64,000 nucleotides of DNA from Variovorax sp. PMC12. Its GTDB lineage: Bacteria; Pseudomonadota; Gammaproteobacteria; Burkholderiales; Burkholderiaceae_C. Under the pieces are notes generated by a model. It searched no databases. It was not told the DNA's origin and saw only the letters and a list, made by a program, of their open reading frames with translations. This document shows, piece after piece, positions 50,128-60,094 of this stretch (its first letter is position 1; the number at the start of each line of letters is the position of its first letter). The stretch is from positions 2,801,001-2,865,000 of the forward strand of contig NZ_CP027773.1 in assembly GCF_003019815.1 (NCBI RefSeq), in the 5' to 3' direction. The translations under genes and the position numbers were made by a program.

Positions 50128-50460
50128 TCAGGCAGCCGCGAATTCCAGCGGCTGCCCGGCCTGCAAGGTCGCTTCGCGCGAGAGATTGGCGAAGAGTTCT
50201 TCGCCGGTCTTGGTGTCGACCCAGGCCTTGCCGTCGTGCCGGTAGTGATAGCCGCCCGAACGCGCGGCCAACCAGATTTCCTGCAGGGGCTTCTGCAGAT
50301 TCACGATCAACTGGCTCCCGTTCTGGAATGAAATCGTGATCATCCCGCCAACCCTCTGGTTGTCGATGTCGGCATCGGTCGCGTCGTTGATGCGGTCGCA
50401 GCTCTCCTCGATGGCGGCGAGCGCGGCTTCGGCGCGGTCCATGTACTCAATGTCGGTCAT
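50128..50460 (-). CDS. cyaY: Iron-sulfur assembly protein CyaY (frataxin)
   Basis: This 110-residue frataxin has the acidic first helix (TDIEYMDRAEAALAAIEESCDRIND) that binds iron, and the beta sheet with GGMITISFQNGSQLIVNLQKPLQEIWLAARSGGYHYRHDGKAWVDT. CyaY modulates IscS during Fe-S assembly. The start MTDIEYMD is only 12 bp from the divergent lptM start; a longer start would run into lptM. It converges on mrcA. Confidence 0.95.
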   Translation of the reverse strand: MTDIEYMDRAEAALAAIEESCDRINDATDADIDNQRVGGMITISFQNGSQLIVNLQKPLQEIWLAARSGGYHYRHDGKAWVDTKTGEELFANLSREATLQAGQPLEFAAA

Positions 50461-50472
50461 TACAATTTCGCT

Positions 50473-50760
50473 ATGTTGAACGTTCGCCAAATTCTAGTGA
50501 GCACCCGCGTCCGCGCTGCGCTCATGGTCTGCCTCGCCGCAGCCACCACCGGTCTGGCCGCTTGCGGACAGAAGGGGACCTTGTACCTCCCGACCGATCC
50601 CGCGGCGGCCCAGCGGGCGACGTTGCCCCAACTGCTGACGCCGGGCGGATCGGATTCCACTTCGAGCACGAACACCCCCCCCACGCCAGCCTCGCCGGCC
50701 ACACCAGCCAGCGGCACCACCACGAACAACACCAACGACAGCAGCGGAACCCGCAAATGA
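50473..50760 (+). CDS. lptM: LPS translocon maturation lipoprotein LptM (YifL-like)
   Basis: This 95-residue lipoprotein has a signal peptide, lipobox LAAC with C31 and the LptM hallmark CGQKGTLYLP directly after the lipidated Cys. In E. coli LptM (YifL) helps the LptDE outer-membrane complex mature. The C-terminal half is a disordered Thr/Ser/Pro/Asn-rich tail. The gene overlaps lysA by 4 bp. A TACAAT lies 7 bases before the ATG, so the mRNA may be nearly leaderless, or the real start may be the internal ATG at 50524. Confidence 0.88.
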   Translation: MLNVRQILVSTRVRAALMVCLAAATTGLAACGQKGTLYLPTDPAAAQRATLPQLLTPGGSDSTSSTNTPPTPASPATPASGTTTNNTNDSSGTRK

Positions 50761-52046
50761 CCGGCAGCGTTTCTTCGTCCTCATCCCTGCCCGGCCAACC
50801 CCACATCGCCGAGCGCGATGGCGCGCTGCACGTCGAAGGTGTCGCGCTCGACGCGCTGGCCCGCGAGCACGGCACCCCCCTCTTCGTCTACTCGAAGCAG
50901 TGGATGCTCGACGCCCTGGCCGCGTACCAGCGCGGCTTCGAGGGGCGCGATGCCCTCATCTGCTACGCCATGAAGGCCAACTCGTCGCTCGGCGTGCTGC
51001 GCGTGTTCGCCGAGGCGGGCTGCGGTTTCGACATCGTCTCCGGCGGCGAGCTGTCGCGCGTGCTGGCGGTCGGCGCCGATCCGAAGAAGATCATCTTCTC
51101 GGGCGTCGGCAAGACGCGCGCCGAGATGCGCCAGGCCCTCGCGGCCGGCATCGCCTGCTTCAACGTCGAGAGCGAGGCCGAACTCGACGTGCTCAACGAG
51201 GTTGCCGCCGCCGAAGGCCGGCGCGCGCCGATCAGCATCCGCATCAATCCGAACGTCGATCCGAAGACGCATCCGTACATTTCCACCGGCCTGAAGGGCA
51301 ACAAGTTCGGCATCGCGCATGACCGCGCGGTGGAGGCTTACCGCCACGCCGCGAGGCTGCCGGGCCTCGAGGTGGTCGGCATCGACTGCCACATCGGCTC
51401 GCAGATCACCGAAGCCTCTCCATACCTCGACGCCTGCGACCGCGTGCTGGACCTCGTGGAGGCCATCGAGGCGGCCGGCGTGCCGATCCATCACCTCGAC
51501 TTCGGCGGCGGCCTGGGCATCGACTACAACGGCGAAGTGCCGCCCAAGGCCGATGCGCTCTGGCAGCAGCTGCTCGCCAAGCTCGACGCGCGCGGCTTCG
51601 GCGGGCGCAAGCTGGTCATCGAACCTGGCCGCTCGCTCGTCGGCAATGCGGGCGTGTGCGTGACCGAGGTGCTCTACACCAAGCCCGGCGAAGACAAGAA
51701 CTTCTGCATCGTCGACGCGGCCATGAACGACCTGCCAAGGCCTGCGATGTACCAGGCTTTCCAGCGCATCTTGCCGGTGCGCGCCCGCGTCGGCGACGCA
51801 CCGGTCTACGACGTGGTCGGCCCGGTCTGCGAAAGCGGCGACTGGATCGGCCGCGACCGCGCACTCAACGTGGTGGCTGGCGACATGCTCGCCGTGCTGT
51901 CGGCCGGCGCGTATTGCATGAGCATGTCCAGCAACTACAACACGCGCGGCCGTGCCGCCGAGGTGCTGGTGAGCGGCGCCACCGCCAAGCTGATCCGCCG
52001 CCGCGAGACGATGGAAGACCAGCTGCGCGCCGAGATCGACGGCTGA
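50757..52046 (+). CDS. lysA: Diaminopimelate decarboxylase LysA
   Basis: LysA decarboxylates meso-DAP to lysine, using PLP on K73 (ICYAMKANSSLGVL). The 429-residue protein shows the fold III motifs GVGKTRAEM, GIDCHIGSQITEASPY, HLDFGGGLGI, EPGRSLVGNAGV and the catalytic Cys in GPVCESGDWIGRDR. The ATG overlaps the lptM TGA by 4 bp, so lptM and lysA are coupled. A low-complexity Ser run occupies residues 4-10. Confidence 0.97.
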   Translation: MTGSVSSSSSLPGQPHIAERDGALHVEGVALDALAREHGTPLFVYSKQWMLDALAAYQRGFEGRDALICYAMKANSSLGVLRVFAEAGCGFDIVSGGELSRVLAVGADPKKIIFSGVGKTRAEMRQALAAGIACFNVESEAELDVLNEVAAAEGRRAPISIRINPNVDPKTHPYISTGLKGNKFGIAHDRAVEAYRHAARLPGLEVVGIDCHIGSQITEASPYLDACDRVLDLVEAIEAAGVPIHHLDFGGGLGIDYNGEVPPKADALWQQLLAKLDARGFGGRKLVIEPGRSLVGNAGVCVTEVLYTKPGEDKNFCIVDAAMNDLPRPAMYQAFQRILPVRARVGDAPVYDVVGPVCESGDWIGRDRALNVVAGDMLAVLSAGAYCMSMSSNYNTRGRAAEVLVSGATAKLIRRRETMEDQLRAEIDG

Positions 52047-52073
52047 TCCGTCCTTGCCCGGCAGTCCCGGCGG

Positions 52074-52730
52074 TCAGCCGGTGCGCAGCGGCTTGCTGCC
52101 GCCGCGCGCCGTGGCGGCGCCAGCCTTTGCCTTGCGCTTGCGCGCGAAGTCCCACACGCGCCAGGCAAGCAGCACTGCGATGATCGCCGCGTAGACGAAC
52201 ACTTCGGCGAAGTTGTTCTTGCCCGCGCGCATCCAGAAGAAGTGCAGCAGGCCGAGCCCCGCGATCACGTACACCAGCTTGTGCAGCATCTGCCAGCGCT
52301 TTGCGCCCATCGCCTTGATCGCGCGGTTGAACGAGGTGGCGGCCAGCGGCGTCAGCAGCACGAAGGCGGTGAAACCCACCAGGATGAACGGCCGCTTCGC
52401 AATGTCCTTGACGATGTCGCCCCACTCGAAGCCCATGTCGAACCAGCTGTAGCACAGCAGGTGCAGCACCACGTAGAAATACGCGAACAGGCCCAGCATG
52501 CGGCGATACCGCGCGAGCGCGTTCCACTTGCTCATCACGCGCAGCGGCGTCACCGCCAGCACGATGCAGATGAAGCGCAGCGTCCAGTCGCCCGTGGCAC
52601 GGATCAGGAACTCGGCCGGGTTCGCGCCGAGCCCGTCCGTGAAGGCTCCGTAGGCCAGCCGCGCGAACGGCAGCAGGCACAGCAGGAAGATGACCGGCTT
52701 GGTCGCCGGATGCATGAGCAGCTTGTTCAT
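52074..52730 (-). CDS. msrQ: Heme/flavin membrane subunit MsrQ
   Basis: MsrQ is the inner-membrane b-type cytochrome that supplies electrons to periplasmic MsrP. The 218-residue protein has six helices and the ferric-reductase-like pattern NPAEFLIRATGDWTLRFICIVLAVTPLR, RRMLGLFAYFYVVLHLLCY and WQMLHKLVYVIAGLGLLHFFW, whose histidines are heme ligands. It has a basic tail. It follows msrP by 28 bp. Confidence 0.95.
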   Translation of the reverse strand: MNKLLMHPATKPVIFLLCLLPFARLAYGAFTDGLGANPAEFLIRATGDWTLRFICIVLAVTPLRVMSKWNALARYRRMLGLFAYFYVVLHLLCYSWFDMGFEWGDIVKDIAKRPFILVGFTAFVLLTPLAATSFNRAIKAMGAKRWQMLHKLVYVIAGLGLLHFFWMRAGKNNFAEVFVYAAIIAVLLAWRVWDFARKRKAKAGAATARGGSKPLRTG

Positions 52731-52758
52731 GGGGCAACGGCCGGACGGCGACGCAGGC

Positions 52759-53781
<1,023 letters not shown>

Positions 53782-53897
53782 GGCAAGCCTTTCGCTGGAA
53801 TCTTTGTGCTCAGGGTAGTTCGTGAGCTGCCCCGATTTGGTTACGCGCCGGCAGGGCGCGCGGTTTCAATTCTTCGCGAAAGACTGCGGGCTTGCGC

Positions 53898-55214
53898 CTA
53901 CAGCGTTCCGTAGCTGTGCAGGCCGCTCAGGAACATGTTGACGCCCAGGAAGGCGAAGGTGGTGACCGCCAGGCCGCCCAGCGCCCACCACGCGGCCACG
54001 GTGCCCCGCAGCCCCTTCACGAGCCGCATGTGCAGCCAGGCCGCGTAGTTGAGCCAGACGATCAGCGCCCAGGTTTCCTTCGGGTCCCAGCTCCAGTAGC
54101 CGCCCCAGGCATCCGCCGCCCACAGGGCGCCGAGCACGGTGGCGATGGTGAAGAAGGCGAAGCCGACCGTGATCGACTTGTACATGACGTCGTCGAGCAC
54201 GTCGTTGGCCGGCAGCCGCGCCGCGATGCGCTTGCGACCGAGCAGGATGCCAGCGGCGATCAGCGCCGAGATGCCCGCGTAGACCACCCAGTAGCTGCCG
54301 CCGGCTTCCTGCACGCGCTGGCGGAAGGCCACGGGCACGAAACACAGCGCCACGCCCAGCAGCCAGATCGGCGTGAGCTTGTACCAGCGCTTCTCGTCGG
54401 CCTGTTCCTTGATGAGATATGCGAAGGCCACCATGGCCGCCAGCGCGAAGGTGCCGTAGCCGATGAAGTTGGCCGGCACGTGCAGCTTCATCCACCAGCT
54501 CTGCAACGCGGGTACCAGCGGCTGGATCTCGTGCGCCTCGCGCACGATGGTGTACCAGAGCAGGAAACCGACCGCCGCGCTCACGACCAGCATCACGAAG
54601 GCGCCGAGCGCGCGCGTGTTGTAGCGCTCCTCGAAGTACAGGTAGAACGCCGCCGTGAGCCAGCAGAACAGCACGAACACTTCGTACAGGTTGCTCACGG
54701 GGATGTGTCCGATGTCCGGGCCGAGCTGGTGGCTCTCGTACCAGCGCACCATGGTGCCGATCAGCGCCATCGTCACGGCGGCCCAGGCGAGGCGCGAGCC
54801 GATCATGTCGAAGGTGTCCGACTGCCTGCCGCCGAAGAAGCCGAGCCAGTAGAACAGCGTGCTCATGAAGAACAGCACGCTCATCCACAGGATGGCCGAC
54901 TGGCTCGACAGGAAGTACTTGAGCCAGAACACCGTGTCGGCACGCGCCAGGTCGCCCTGGTACGAGCTGATGGCCAGCAGCGACGCGGCCGCCACCACGA
55001 TGGCCAGCACCCGCAGCGGGCGCCAGAACCAGCCGATGGCGATCATCGAGATCACCGCGGCGGCCAGGATCGGCTTCTCGTAGTAGTCCATCGACCCCGC
55101 ATAACGCGTGAACGCGAACAGGCCGCCCGCCAGCACCAGCGCCGCGAACACCCAATCGAACAGGTTGCGGCGCGAGAGCCAGCTTTCATTGAGCGTGAGG
55201 GTCGTGGTGTTCAT
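53898..55214 (-). CDS. ccsB: System II cytochrome c synthase subunit CcsB/CcsA (ResC-like)
   Basis: This 438-residue polytopic protein has the heme-handling WWD motif WGGYWSWDPKETWALI, flanking histidines in SWWMKLHVPANFIGYG and WLNYAAWLH, and HIPVSNLYEVFVLFCW. With ResB it carries heme to the periplasm and attaches it to apocytochromes c. The first 100 or so residues form an extra hydrophobic region found in betaproteobacterial CcsB. The start overlaps the resB stop by 4 bp. Confidence 0.94.
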   Translation of the reverse strand: MNTTTLTLNESWLSRRNLFDWVFAALVLAGGLFAFTRYAGSMDYYEKPILAAAVISMIAIGWFWRPLRVLAIVVAAASLLAISSYQGDLARADTVFWLKYFLSSQSAILWMSVLFFMSTLFYWLGFFGGRQSDTFDMIGSRLAWAAVTMALIGTMVRWYESHQLGPDIGHIPVSNLYEVFVLFCWLTAAFYLYFEERYNTRALGAFVMLVVSAAVGFLLWYTIVREAHEIQPLVPALQSWWMKLHVPANFIGYGTFALAAMVAFAYLIKEQADEKRWYKLTPIWLLGVALCFVPVAFRQRVQEAGGSYWVVYAGISALIAAGILLGRKRIAARLPANDVLDDVMYKSITVGFAFFTIATVLGALWAADAWGGYWSWDPKETWALIVWLNYAAWLHMRLVKGLRGTVAAWWALGGLAVTTFAFLGVNMFLSGLHSYGTL

Positions 55215-57382
55215 GTTGTCTCGGGTTCCGTCTTCTTCAGGGCGAGCAGCTTGTGCTTGAGGTGCTCGAATTCGCGGCCGCTGTCCATGGTCTTGCGATT
55301 GACCGAGAACGCCATCGTGGCAGTGGTGGCGCCGTCGGCCGCATTGCCTTCGGGCGTCAGCCACACCCAGAGGCGCCGTTCGCGCACGTACAGCATGGCA
55401 AAAATCCCGATGATCAGCAACAGGCAACCCAGATAGACGACGTTCTTGCCAGGGGCGCGCGCCACCTGGAACACGCTGGCCTGCACCTGGGTGAAGTCGG
55501 TCATCATCATCGCGACCGGGGCCGGGTAGAAGTGCGCGTCGCTGATGGCCAGCACGGCCTGCGTGAGGTAGGCCTGCGACCTCTCGTCGTTCGGCAGCAC
55601 GGCCAGGCCGGCGCCTTCGCGGCTCAGGTTGAGCACCTCGAACAGCACGTCGTTGAGGATGCGCACCAGCACGCCGCCCGCGCGCTCGCGCTCGGACTCG
55701 GGCACGTTGACTTCCATGAACTCCGCGATCGCCTGCCAGCCGCCCAGGGCGGTGGCGTCCGGCCTGGCGCGCTCGCTGCCCGAGAACAGCGCCAGCGCGC
55801 GGGTGGCCGACACGCGCAGCTGCTCGGCCATTTCGGGGCGCTTCGGATCGGTGGCCTTGGCGATGTAGCGCTCGATGGCGCGCGCGCGGATGTCGGGGTC
55901 GGCGAGCGCGGCGCGCATGCGCACGAAGCCGTCCATGGAGCCCTGCTCGTCGGCCGGCACGCGCAGGTAGCGGAACGGGTCTTCGGGCTTCTCGCGCATG
56001 CCGAGCAGGAACACCGGCTGGCCGTCGCCGGTGTCGACCGGCACCATGTAGTTCTGGTACTCGCGCGCCTGGCCGGCGGCGTCGCGCAGCTTGTAGCCGA
56101 TGCTCGGGCCGATGTTGCGCAGCACCTTCGGCTTGTTGACCTTGTTGGCAGCGCCCAGGCGCGACTCGATGTCGTGGCGCAGGTCGACCTTGCGCACGTC
56201 GGCGCCGCTGCTCATGGCGCCGGCGTCGGCGAAGTTCTCGACGTTGATCACGCGCAGCGCGGCGTATTCGAGCGTGAGCTTGTCCTTGCCGTTGGTGATT
56301 TCGGTGCTTGGGCCGCCGATGATGCCCTCGACCTCGAAGGGCTTGGCCGCGGCCGCCATCGGCACCGCCTTGAGCTTCACCTTGGAGCCGCCGTCGTCGA
56401 AGCTCGACTGGTAGATCTCCACGCCCTTGTAGCTGGCCGGATGGTTGACCTCGATGCGCGCCGGCACCTGCTCGCCGGTTTCGCGGTCGTGCAGCACCAC
56501 TTCGCTGGCGAACAGCTTGGGCATGCCGGTCGAGTAGTAGTCGACGATGAACTTCTTCAGCTCGATGGAGAACGGCAACTCCTGCAGCAGCACGCCGTCG
56601 GCCTGGTTGAGGATGGCCACGCTGCCCTGCCCGCCCTCGGGCACGAGGATGTTGCCGCGGAAGGTCGGGTTGCTGGCCGACAGGCGGTGCTCGGGCGCCA
56701 CGTCGGCGATCATGCCGCCGCCGGTGAACACGCTCTTGCCGTTGAACCAGGTCTGCGCGCGCACGATGAGGTCGCCGTCCAGCAGGCCGCCGATGCACAC
56801 CAGCACGATCGCGCTGTGGGCTGCGATGTAGCCCAGCTTGTGGGCGCCGCCCGCGCGCGCCGCGACCATCCAGCCCGCGCCGGTCGGGCGGCTGCCGTGG
56901 GTGGCCTCGCGCTGCTGCAGCTTGACCTTCCAGCCGCCGCTCACCAGCAGTTGCCCGATGCGCCTGGCGGCGGCCTCGGGGGTTTCGCCCAGGCGGCTCT
57001 CAGCGCGCTGGCCGAAGGCCTTCAGGCTCTGCGCGCGGATGTCTTCCTTGAAGGTCTTGAGGTCGACCAGGATGCGCGGCGTGTTGCGCGCGACGCACAG
57101 CGAAGTGCTGATCACCAGGAACAGCAGGATCAGCATGAACCACCAGGCGCTGTAGACCGTGTCGAGACGCGCCGCGCGGAACAGCTCGGCCCAGAAGGGC
57201 CCGAACTGGTTGATGTAGTTGTTGATCGGCTCGTGCTGCTTGAGCACGGTGCCGATGATCGACGCGATGCAGATGACGGTGAGCAGCGCGATCGCGAAGC
57301 GCATCGACGACAGCAGTTCCACCGCAGCGCGAAGCATTTGCGGGCCGCGATGAACGCGAAGGCCATGGGTGGAGACGGACAT
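55211..57382 (-). CDS. resB: System II cytochrome c biogenesis protein ResB (Ccs1)
   Basis: This 723-residue ResB has three N-terminal helices (MRFAIALLTVICIASIIGTVLKQHEP, WWFMLILLFLVISTSLCVARNTPRI and LGYIAAHSAIVLVCIGGLLDG). A large periplasmic domain and a final helix (NVVYLGCLLLIIGIFAMLYVRERR) follow. It works with CcsB. The start MSVSTHGL is chosen: the only upstream alternative is a TTG at 57418 lying in the T-run of a terminator hairpin. A diheme cytochrome c gene lies upstream, a natural client. Confidence 0.94.
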   Translation of the reverse strand: MSVSTHGLRVHRGPQMLRAAVELLSSMRFAIALLTVICIASIIGTVLKQHEPINNYINQFGPFWAELFRAARLDTVYSAWWFMLILLFLVISTSLCVARNTPRILVDLKTFKEDIRAQSLKAFGQRAESRLGETPEAAARRIGQLLVSGGWKVKLQQREATHGSRPTGAGWMVAARAGGAHKLGYIAAHSAIVLVCIGGLLDGDLIVRAQTWFNGKSVFTGGGMIADVAPEHRLSASNPTFRGNILVPEGGQGSVAILNQADGVLLQELPFSIELKKFIVDYYSTGMPKLFASEVVLHDRETGEQVPARIEVNHPASYKGVEIYQSSFDDGGSKVKLKAVPMAAAAKPFEVEGIIGGPSTEITNGKDKLTLEYAALRVINVENFADAGAMSSGADVRKVDLRHDIESRLGAANKVNKPKVLRNIGPSIGYKLRDAAGQAREYQNYMVPVDTGDGQPVFLLGMREKPEDPFRYLRVPADEQGSMDGFVRMRAALADPDIRARAIERYIAKATDPKRPEMAEQLRVSATRALALFSGSERARPDATALGGWQAIAEFMEVNVPESERERAGGVLVRILNDVLFEVLNLSREGAGLAVLPNDERSQAYLTQAVLAISDAHFYPAPVAMMMTDFTQVQASVFQVARAPGKNVVYLGCLLLIIGIFAMLYVRERRLWVWLTPEGNAADGATTATMAFSVNRKTMDSGREFEHLKHKLLALKKTEPETT

Positions 57383-57410
57383 CGGGGCGAAAAGTAAGGG
57401 AAGACGGGGA

Positions 57411-57451
57411 AAAAGCAAAAGGGCGGGCCATCCTGGTGGATCGGCCCGCCC
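57411..57451 (-). terminator. Intrinsic terminator of the cytochrome c gene
   Basis: GGGCGGGCC at 57421-57429 pairs perfectly with GGCCCGCCC at 57443-57451 (9 bp stem, 13-base loop). On the minus strand it is followed by TTTTGCTTTTT. It lies about 50 bp after the cytochrome c stop and just upstream of resB, so the two genes are separate transcripts unless read-through occurs. Confidence 0.8.
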
Positions 57452-57503
57452 TTTGTTTGGGGTTGTTGTCGGTGGTTAGTTCACGCTCGGGGGCGCGACG
57501 TCA

Positions 57504-58184
57504 TCAGCGCAGGCCGGCGATGTAGTCGGCCACGGCGGCGATTTCGCGGTCGTTGAGCTTGGCGGCGACGCCGGTCATGGGTGCGCTGTTGGTGCGCACG
57601 GGGGTGCCGTCGCCGCGGAAGGCCTTGAGCTGGGCCACGGTGTATTCGGCGTTCTGGCCACCCAGGCGCGGGTATTGGGCCGGCAGGCCGGCACCGTTGG
57701 GGCTGTGGCAGCCGGCGCAGGCGGGAATGGAGCGCTCGCCGATGCCGCCGCGGTAGATCTTCTCGCCCAGCGCCACGGTGTCCTTGTCCTTCGAGAAGCC
57801 GGTCTTGATCTTCTTGGAGGCCACGAACCAGGCGATGTCGCGCATGTCCTGGTCGCTCAGGTTGGCGGCCATGGGGCTCATGATGCTGTTCTTGCGCTTG
57901 CCGGACTTGAAGTCCTGCAACTGCTTGAGGATGTATTCGGGGTGTTGCTGCGCCAGCTTGGGGTTCGCCGCGATGGTCGAGTTGCCGTCGGCGTTGTGGC
58001 ACGAGGCACAGCTCTGGACCGTGGGCGTGCTCGCGCTGAACAGCGTGTCCCCCTTGGCGGGGTCCGGCTTGGCCGGTTTGGCCGGCGCCGCAGCGGGAGC
58101 CGCGGCGGGTTCATCGGCTGCAGAACTCACGCTGGATGCGAGGCCCACGAGGGCCGCAAGCACAATATTGGCAAACAACTTCAT
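57504..58184 (-). CDS. Diheme cytochrome c (cytochrome c4-like)
   Basis: This 226-residue periplasmic protein has a signal peptide (about residues 1-22), an Ala/Pro-rich linker and two class I cytochrome c domains. The heme sites are CASCH (C59-H63) and CAGCH (C156-H160). MSPMAANLSDQDMRDIAWF and PMTGVAAKLNDREIAAVADYIAG carry the axial Met residues. Cytochromes c4 pass electrons to terminal oxidases. The start MKLFANIV is used; an upstream frame lacks signal-peptide character. Confidence 0.94.
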   Translation of the reverse strand: MKLFANIVLAALVGLASSVSSAADEPAAAPAAAPAKPAKPDPAKGDTLFSASTPTVQSCASCHNADGNSTIAANPKLAQQHPEYILKQLQDFKSGKRKNSIMSPMAANLSDQDMRDIAWFVASKKIKTGFSKDKDTVALGEKIYRGGIGERSIPACAGCHSPNGAGLPAQYPRLGGQNAEYTVAQLKAFRGDGTPVRTNSAPMTGVAAKLNDREIAAVADYIAGLR

Positions 58185-58203
58185 ATCGGGGGCTTCGAAT
58201 TTA

Positions 58204-58231
58204 TTGGCGCAAAACCTCACGATTCTACAAT
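58204..58231 (+). promoter_or_regulatory. Putative sigma-70 promoter of engB
   Basis: TTGGCG (58204-58209) and TACAAT (58226-58231) are 16 bp apart, 26 bp before the engB ATG. The region lies between divergent cytochrome c and engB genes. Confidence 0.6.
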
Positions 58232-58257
58232 GTGGGTCTAGTTTCGAAAGTCCGTAG

Positions 58258-58998
58258 ATGCCCTCCCCGCGCGCCAAGCCCGCTGCCTATCCTCCCCGCG
58301 CGGCGCCCGCCGCGGACCCCCAGGTCGCCGAACGCGAGCGCGTGGCGCTGGGCTGGCTGCACACAGCCCACTTCCTCACCAGCGCCCCGCAGCTGGAGCA
58401 CCTCCCCCCTGTAGACCTGCCCGAGATCGCCTTCGTCGGCCGCTCCAACGCGGGCAAGTCGACCGCCATCAACACGCTCACGCAGCAGACGCGCCTGGCC
58501 TTCGCCTCCAAGACGCCGGGCCGCACGCAGCACATCAACCTGTTCGGCATCGGCAAGCAGAAGGTCGACGACGCCGTGCTGGCCGACCTGCCCGGCTACG
58601 GCTACGCGGCCGTGCCGCGCGAGGCCAAGCTGCGCTGGCAGCGCGTCATGGGCAACTACCTGATGACGCGCGAGAGCCTGCGCGGCGTGGTGCTGATGTG
58701 CGATCCGCGCCACGGTCTGACCGAACTCGACGAAATCCTGCTCGACGTCATCCGCCCGCGCGTGGAACAGGGCCTGAAGTTCCTGGTGCTGCTGACCAAG
58801 TCCGACAAGCTCACGCGCAGCGAAGCCGCCAAGGTGCTGTCGATTACGCGACTGAACGCCGGCGGCGGCGAGGTGAAACTGTTCTCCGCGCTGAAGAAGC
58901 AGGGCGTCGGCGAGGCTGCCGAACTGCTGTGGCGCTGGGTGCACCCGGAAGGCGGCGAGGCGCCGCCGGAGCCACCCGCGCCACCACCGGAGGCCTGA
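58258..58998 (+). CDS. engB: Ribosome biogenesis GTPase EngB (YsxC/YihA)
   Basis: This 246-residue GTPase of the TrmE-Era-EngA class has G1 GRSNAGKST (61-69), G2/G3 KTPGRTQHINLF and DLPGYGYA, and G4 TKSDKL. It acts in assembly of the 50S subunit. Compared with E. coli it has a Pro/Ala-rich N-terminal extension and a Pro-rich tail (PPEPPAPPPEA). It diverges from the cytochrome c gene with a promoter 26 bp upstream. Confidence 0.96.
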   Translation: MPSPRAKPAAYPPRAAPAADPQVAERERVALGWLHTAHFLTSAPQLEHLPPVDLPEIAFVGRSNAGKSTAINTLTQQTRLAFASKTPGRTQHINLFGIGKQKVDDAVLADLPGYGYAAVPREAKLRWQRVMGNYLMTRESLRGVVLMCDPRHGLTELDEILLDVIRPRVEQGLKFLVLLTKSDKLTRSEAAKVLSITRLNAGGGEVKLFSALKKQGVGEAAELLWRWVHPEGGEAPPEPPAPPPEA

Positions 58999-59084
58999 CC
59001 CGGCAACAGGCTGCACCGGTCGTCCCATCTGCATAGTTCACTATCAAAAGAATAGCGACAGTCAACCCGAAGGAGACAAGAAGC

Positions 59085-59996
59085 ATGATCGAGACATTCC
59101 AACGCAGCCTGCCCAATGGCACCACCCTGAGCTGCCGCGCCACCGGCGAGCCGGGCCGGCCGCTGATGGTGTTCCTGCACGGCTTTCCGGAGGCCGCGTT
59201 CATCTGGGACGAACTGCTCGAATATTTCGCGGATCCCGCCCACGGCGGCTACCGCTGCGTGGCACCCAACCTGCGCGGCTTCGAGAAGTCGAGCGCGCCG
59301 ACCGACGTGGCGGCCTACAAACCGCACCTTCTGATCCAGGACATCCAGCAGCTCGCCGCCACCGAGAGCGCCGACGGCACCATGGCCGCGCTGGTGGCCC
59401 ACGACTGGGGCGGCGCCTTCGGCTGGGGCTACGCCAACGCTTACCCGCAGCAGGTCGGCAAGCTGGTCATCATCAATTCGCCGCATCCGGGCACCTTCAC
59501 GCGCGAACTGCGCAACAGCGCGGCGCAGCAGCAAGCCAGCGCCTACATGAACTTCCTCGCGCGCCCCGACGCCGAGGCGCTGCTCGCGGCCGACGACTTC
59601 AAGCGCATGTGGCCCTTCTTCACGCTGATGAAGGCCGGCCCGGACGGCTTCGGCTGGCTCACCGAAGAAGTGAAGCAGAAGTACCGCGAAGTCTGGGGCG
59701 CGGGCCTCACGGGCGCCTGCAACCTGTACCGCGTGACGCCCATGAAGCCGCCGCTGCCGGGCCAGACCATCGACGGCATTCCGGTGCTGCCGCGCGAACG
59801 GCTCACGGTGAATGTGCCGACCTTCGTGTTCTGGGCGCTCGACGACGCGGCGCTGCTGCCCGGCCTGCTCGACGGCCTGGAGGACTACGTGCCGAAGCTC
59901 GAGATCAAGAAGGTGCCGGACGCGACCCACTGGATCGTGCACGAGCAGCCGCAGTTGGTCGCCCGCGAGATCGAGGGCTTCCTGCAGCGCAACTGA
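59085..59996 (+). CDS. Alpha/beta hydrolase (epoxide/haloalkane hydrolase-like)
   Basis: This 303-residue protein has the oxyanion motif HGFPE (32-36), an Asp nucleophile D107 in VAHDWGG, an acidic residue in FWALDDAALLPG and the catalytic H282 in DATHWIVHEQP. An Asp nucleophile with HGFP points to the epoxide hydrolase or haloalkane dehalogenase group, not serine esterases. The cap domain lies at about 140-220. The ATG follows AAGGAGACAAG, a strong ribosome-binding site. Nothing nearby suggests a pathway. Confidence 0.87.
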   Translation: MIETFQRSLPNGTTLSCRATGEPGRPLMVFLHGFPEAAFIWDELLEYFADPAHGGYRCVAPNLRGFEKSSAPTDVAAYKPHLLIQDIQQLAATESADGTMAALVAHDWGGAFGWGYANAYPQQVGKLVIINSPHPGTFTRELRNSAAQQQASAYMNFLARPDAEALLAADDFKRMWPFFTLMKAGPDGFGWLTEEVKQKYREVWGAGLTGACNLYRVTPMKPPLPGQTIDGIPVLPRERLTVNVPTFVFWALDDAALLPGLLDGLEDYVPKLEIKKVPDATHWIVHEQPQLVAREIEGFLQRN

Positions 59997-60073
59997 GGCG
60001 GCCGCCGCCGGGCCGCCCCTAGGCGAGCCGCGCCTCCCCCATGGGGGGTGGAGTTACACGCAGCGAAGCGAAG

Positions 60074-60094
60074 TGAAAAGCCGGGGGGCTTTCA
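60074..60094. terminator. Hairpin between the convergent hydrolase and acyltransferase genes
   Basis: TGAAAAGCC (60074-60082) pairs with GGCTTTCA (60087-60094) around a GGGG loop with one bulged A. It overlaps the stop codon of the minus-strand acyltransferase gene. Upstream, from 60029, a CTCCCCC/GGGGG palindrome adds further structure, so the 95-bp spacer is mostly hairpins. Confidence 0.5.
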
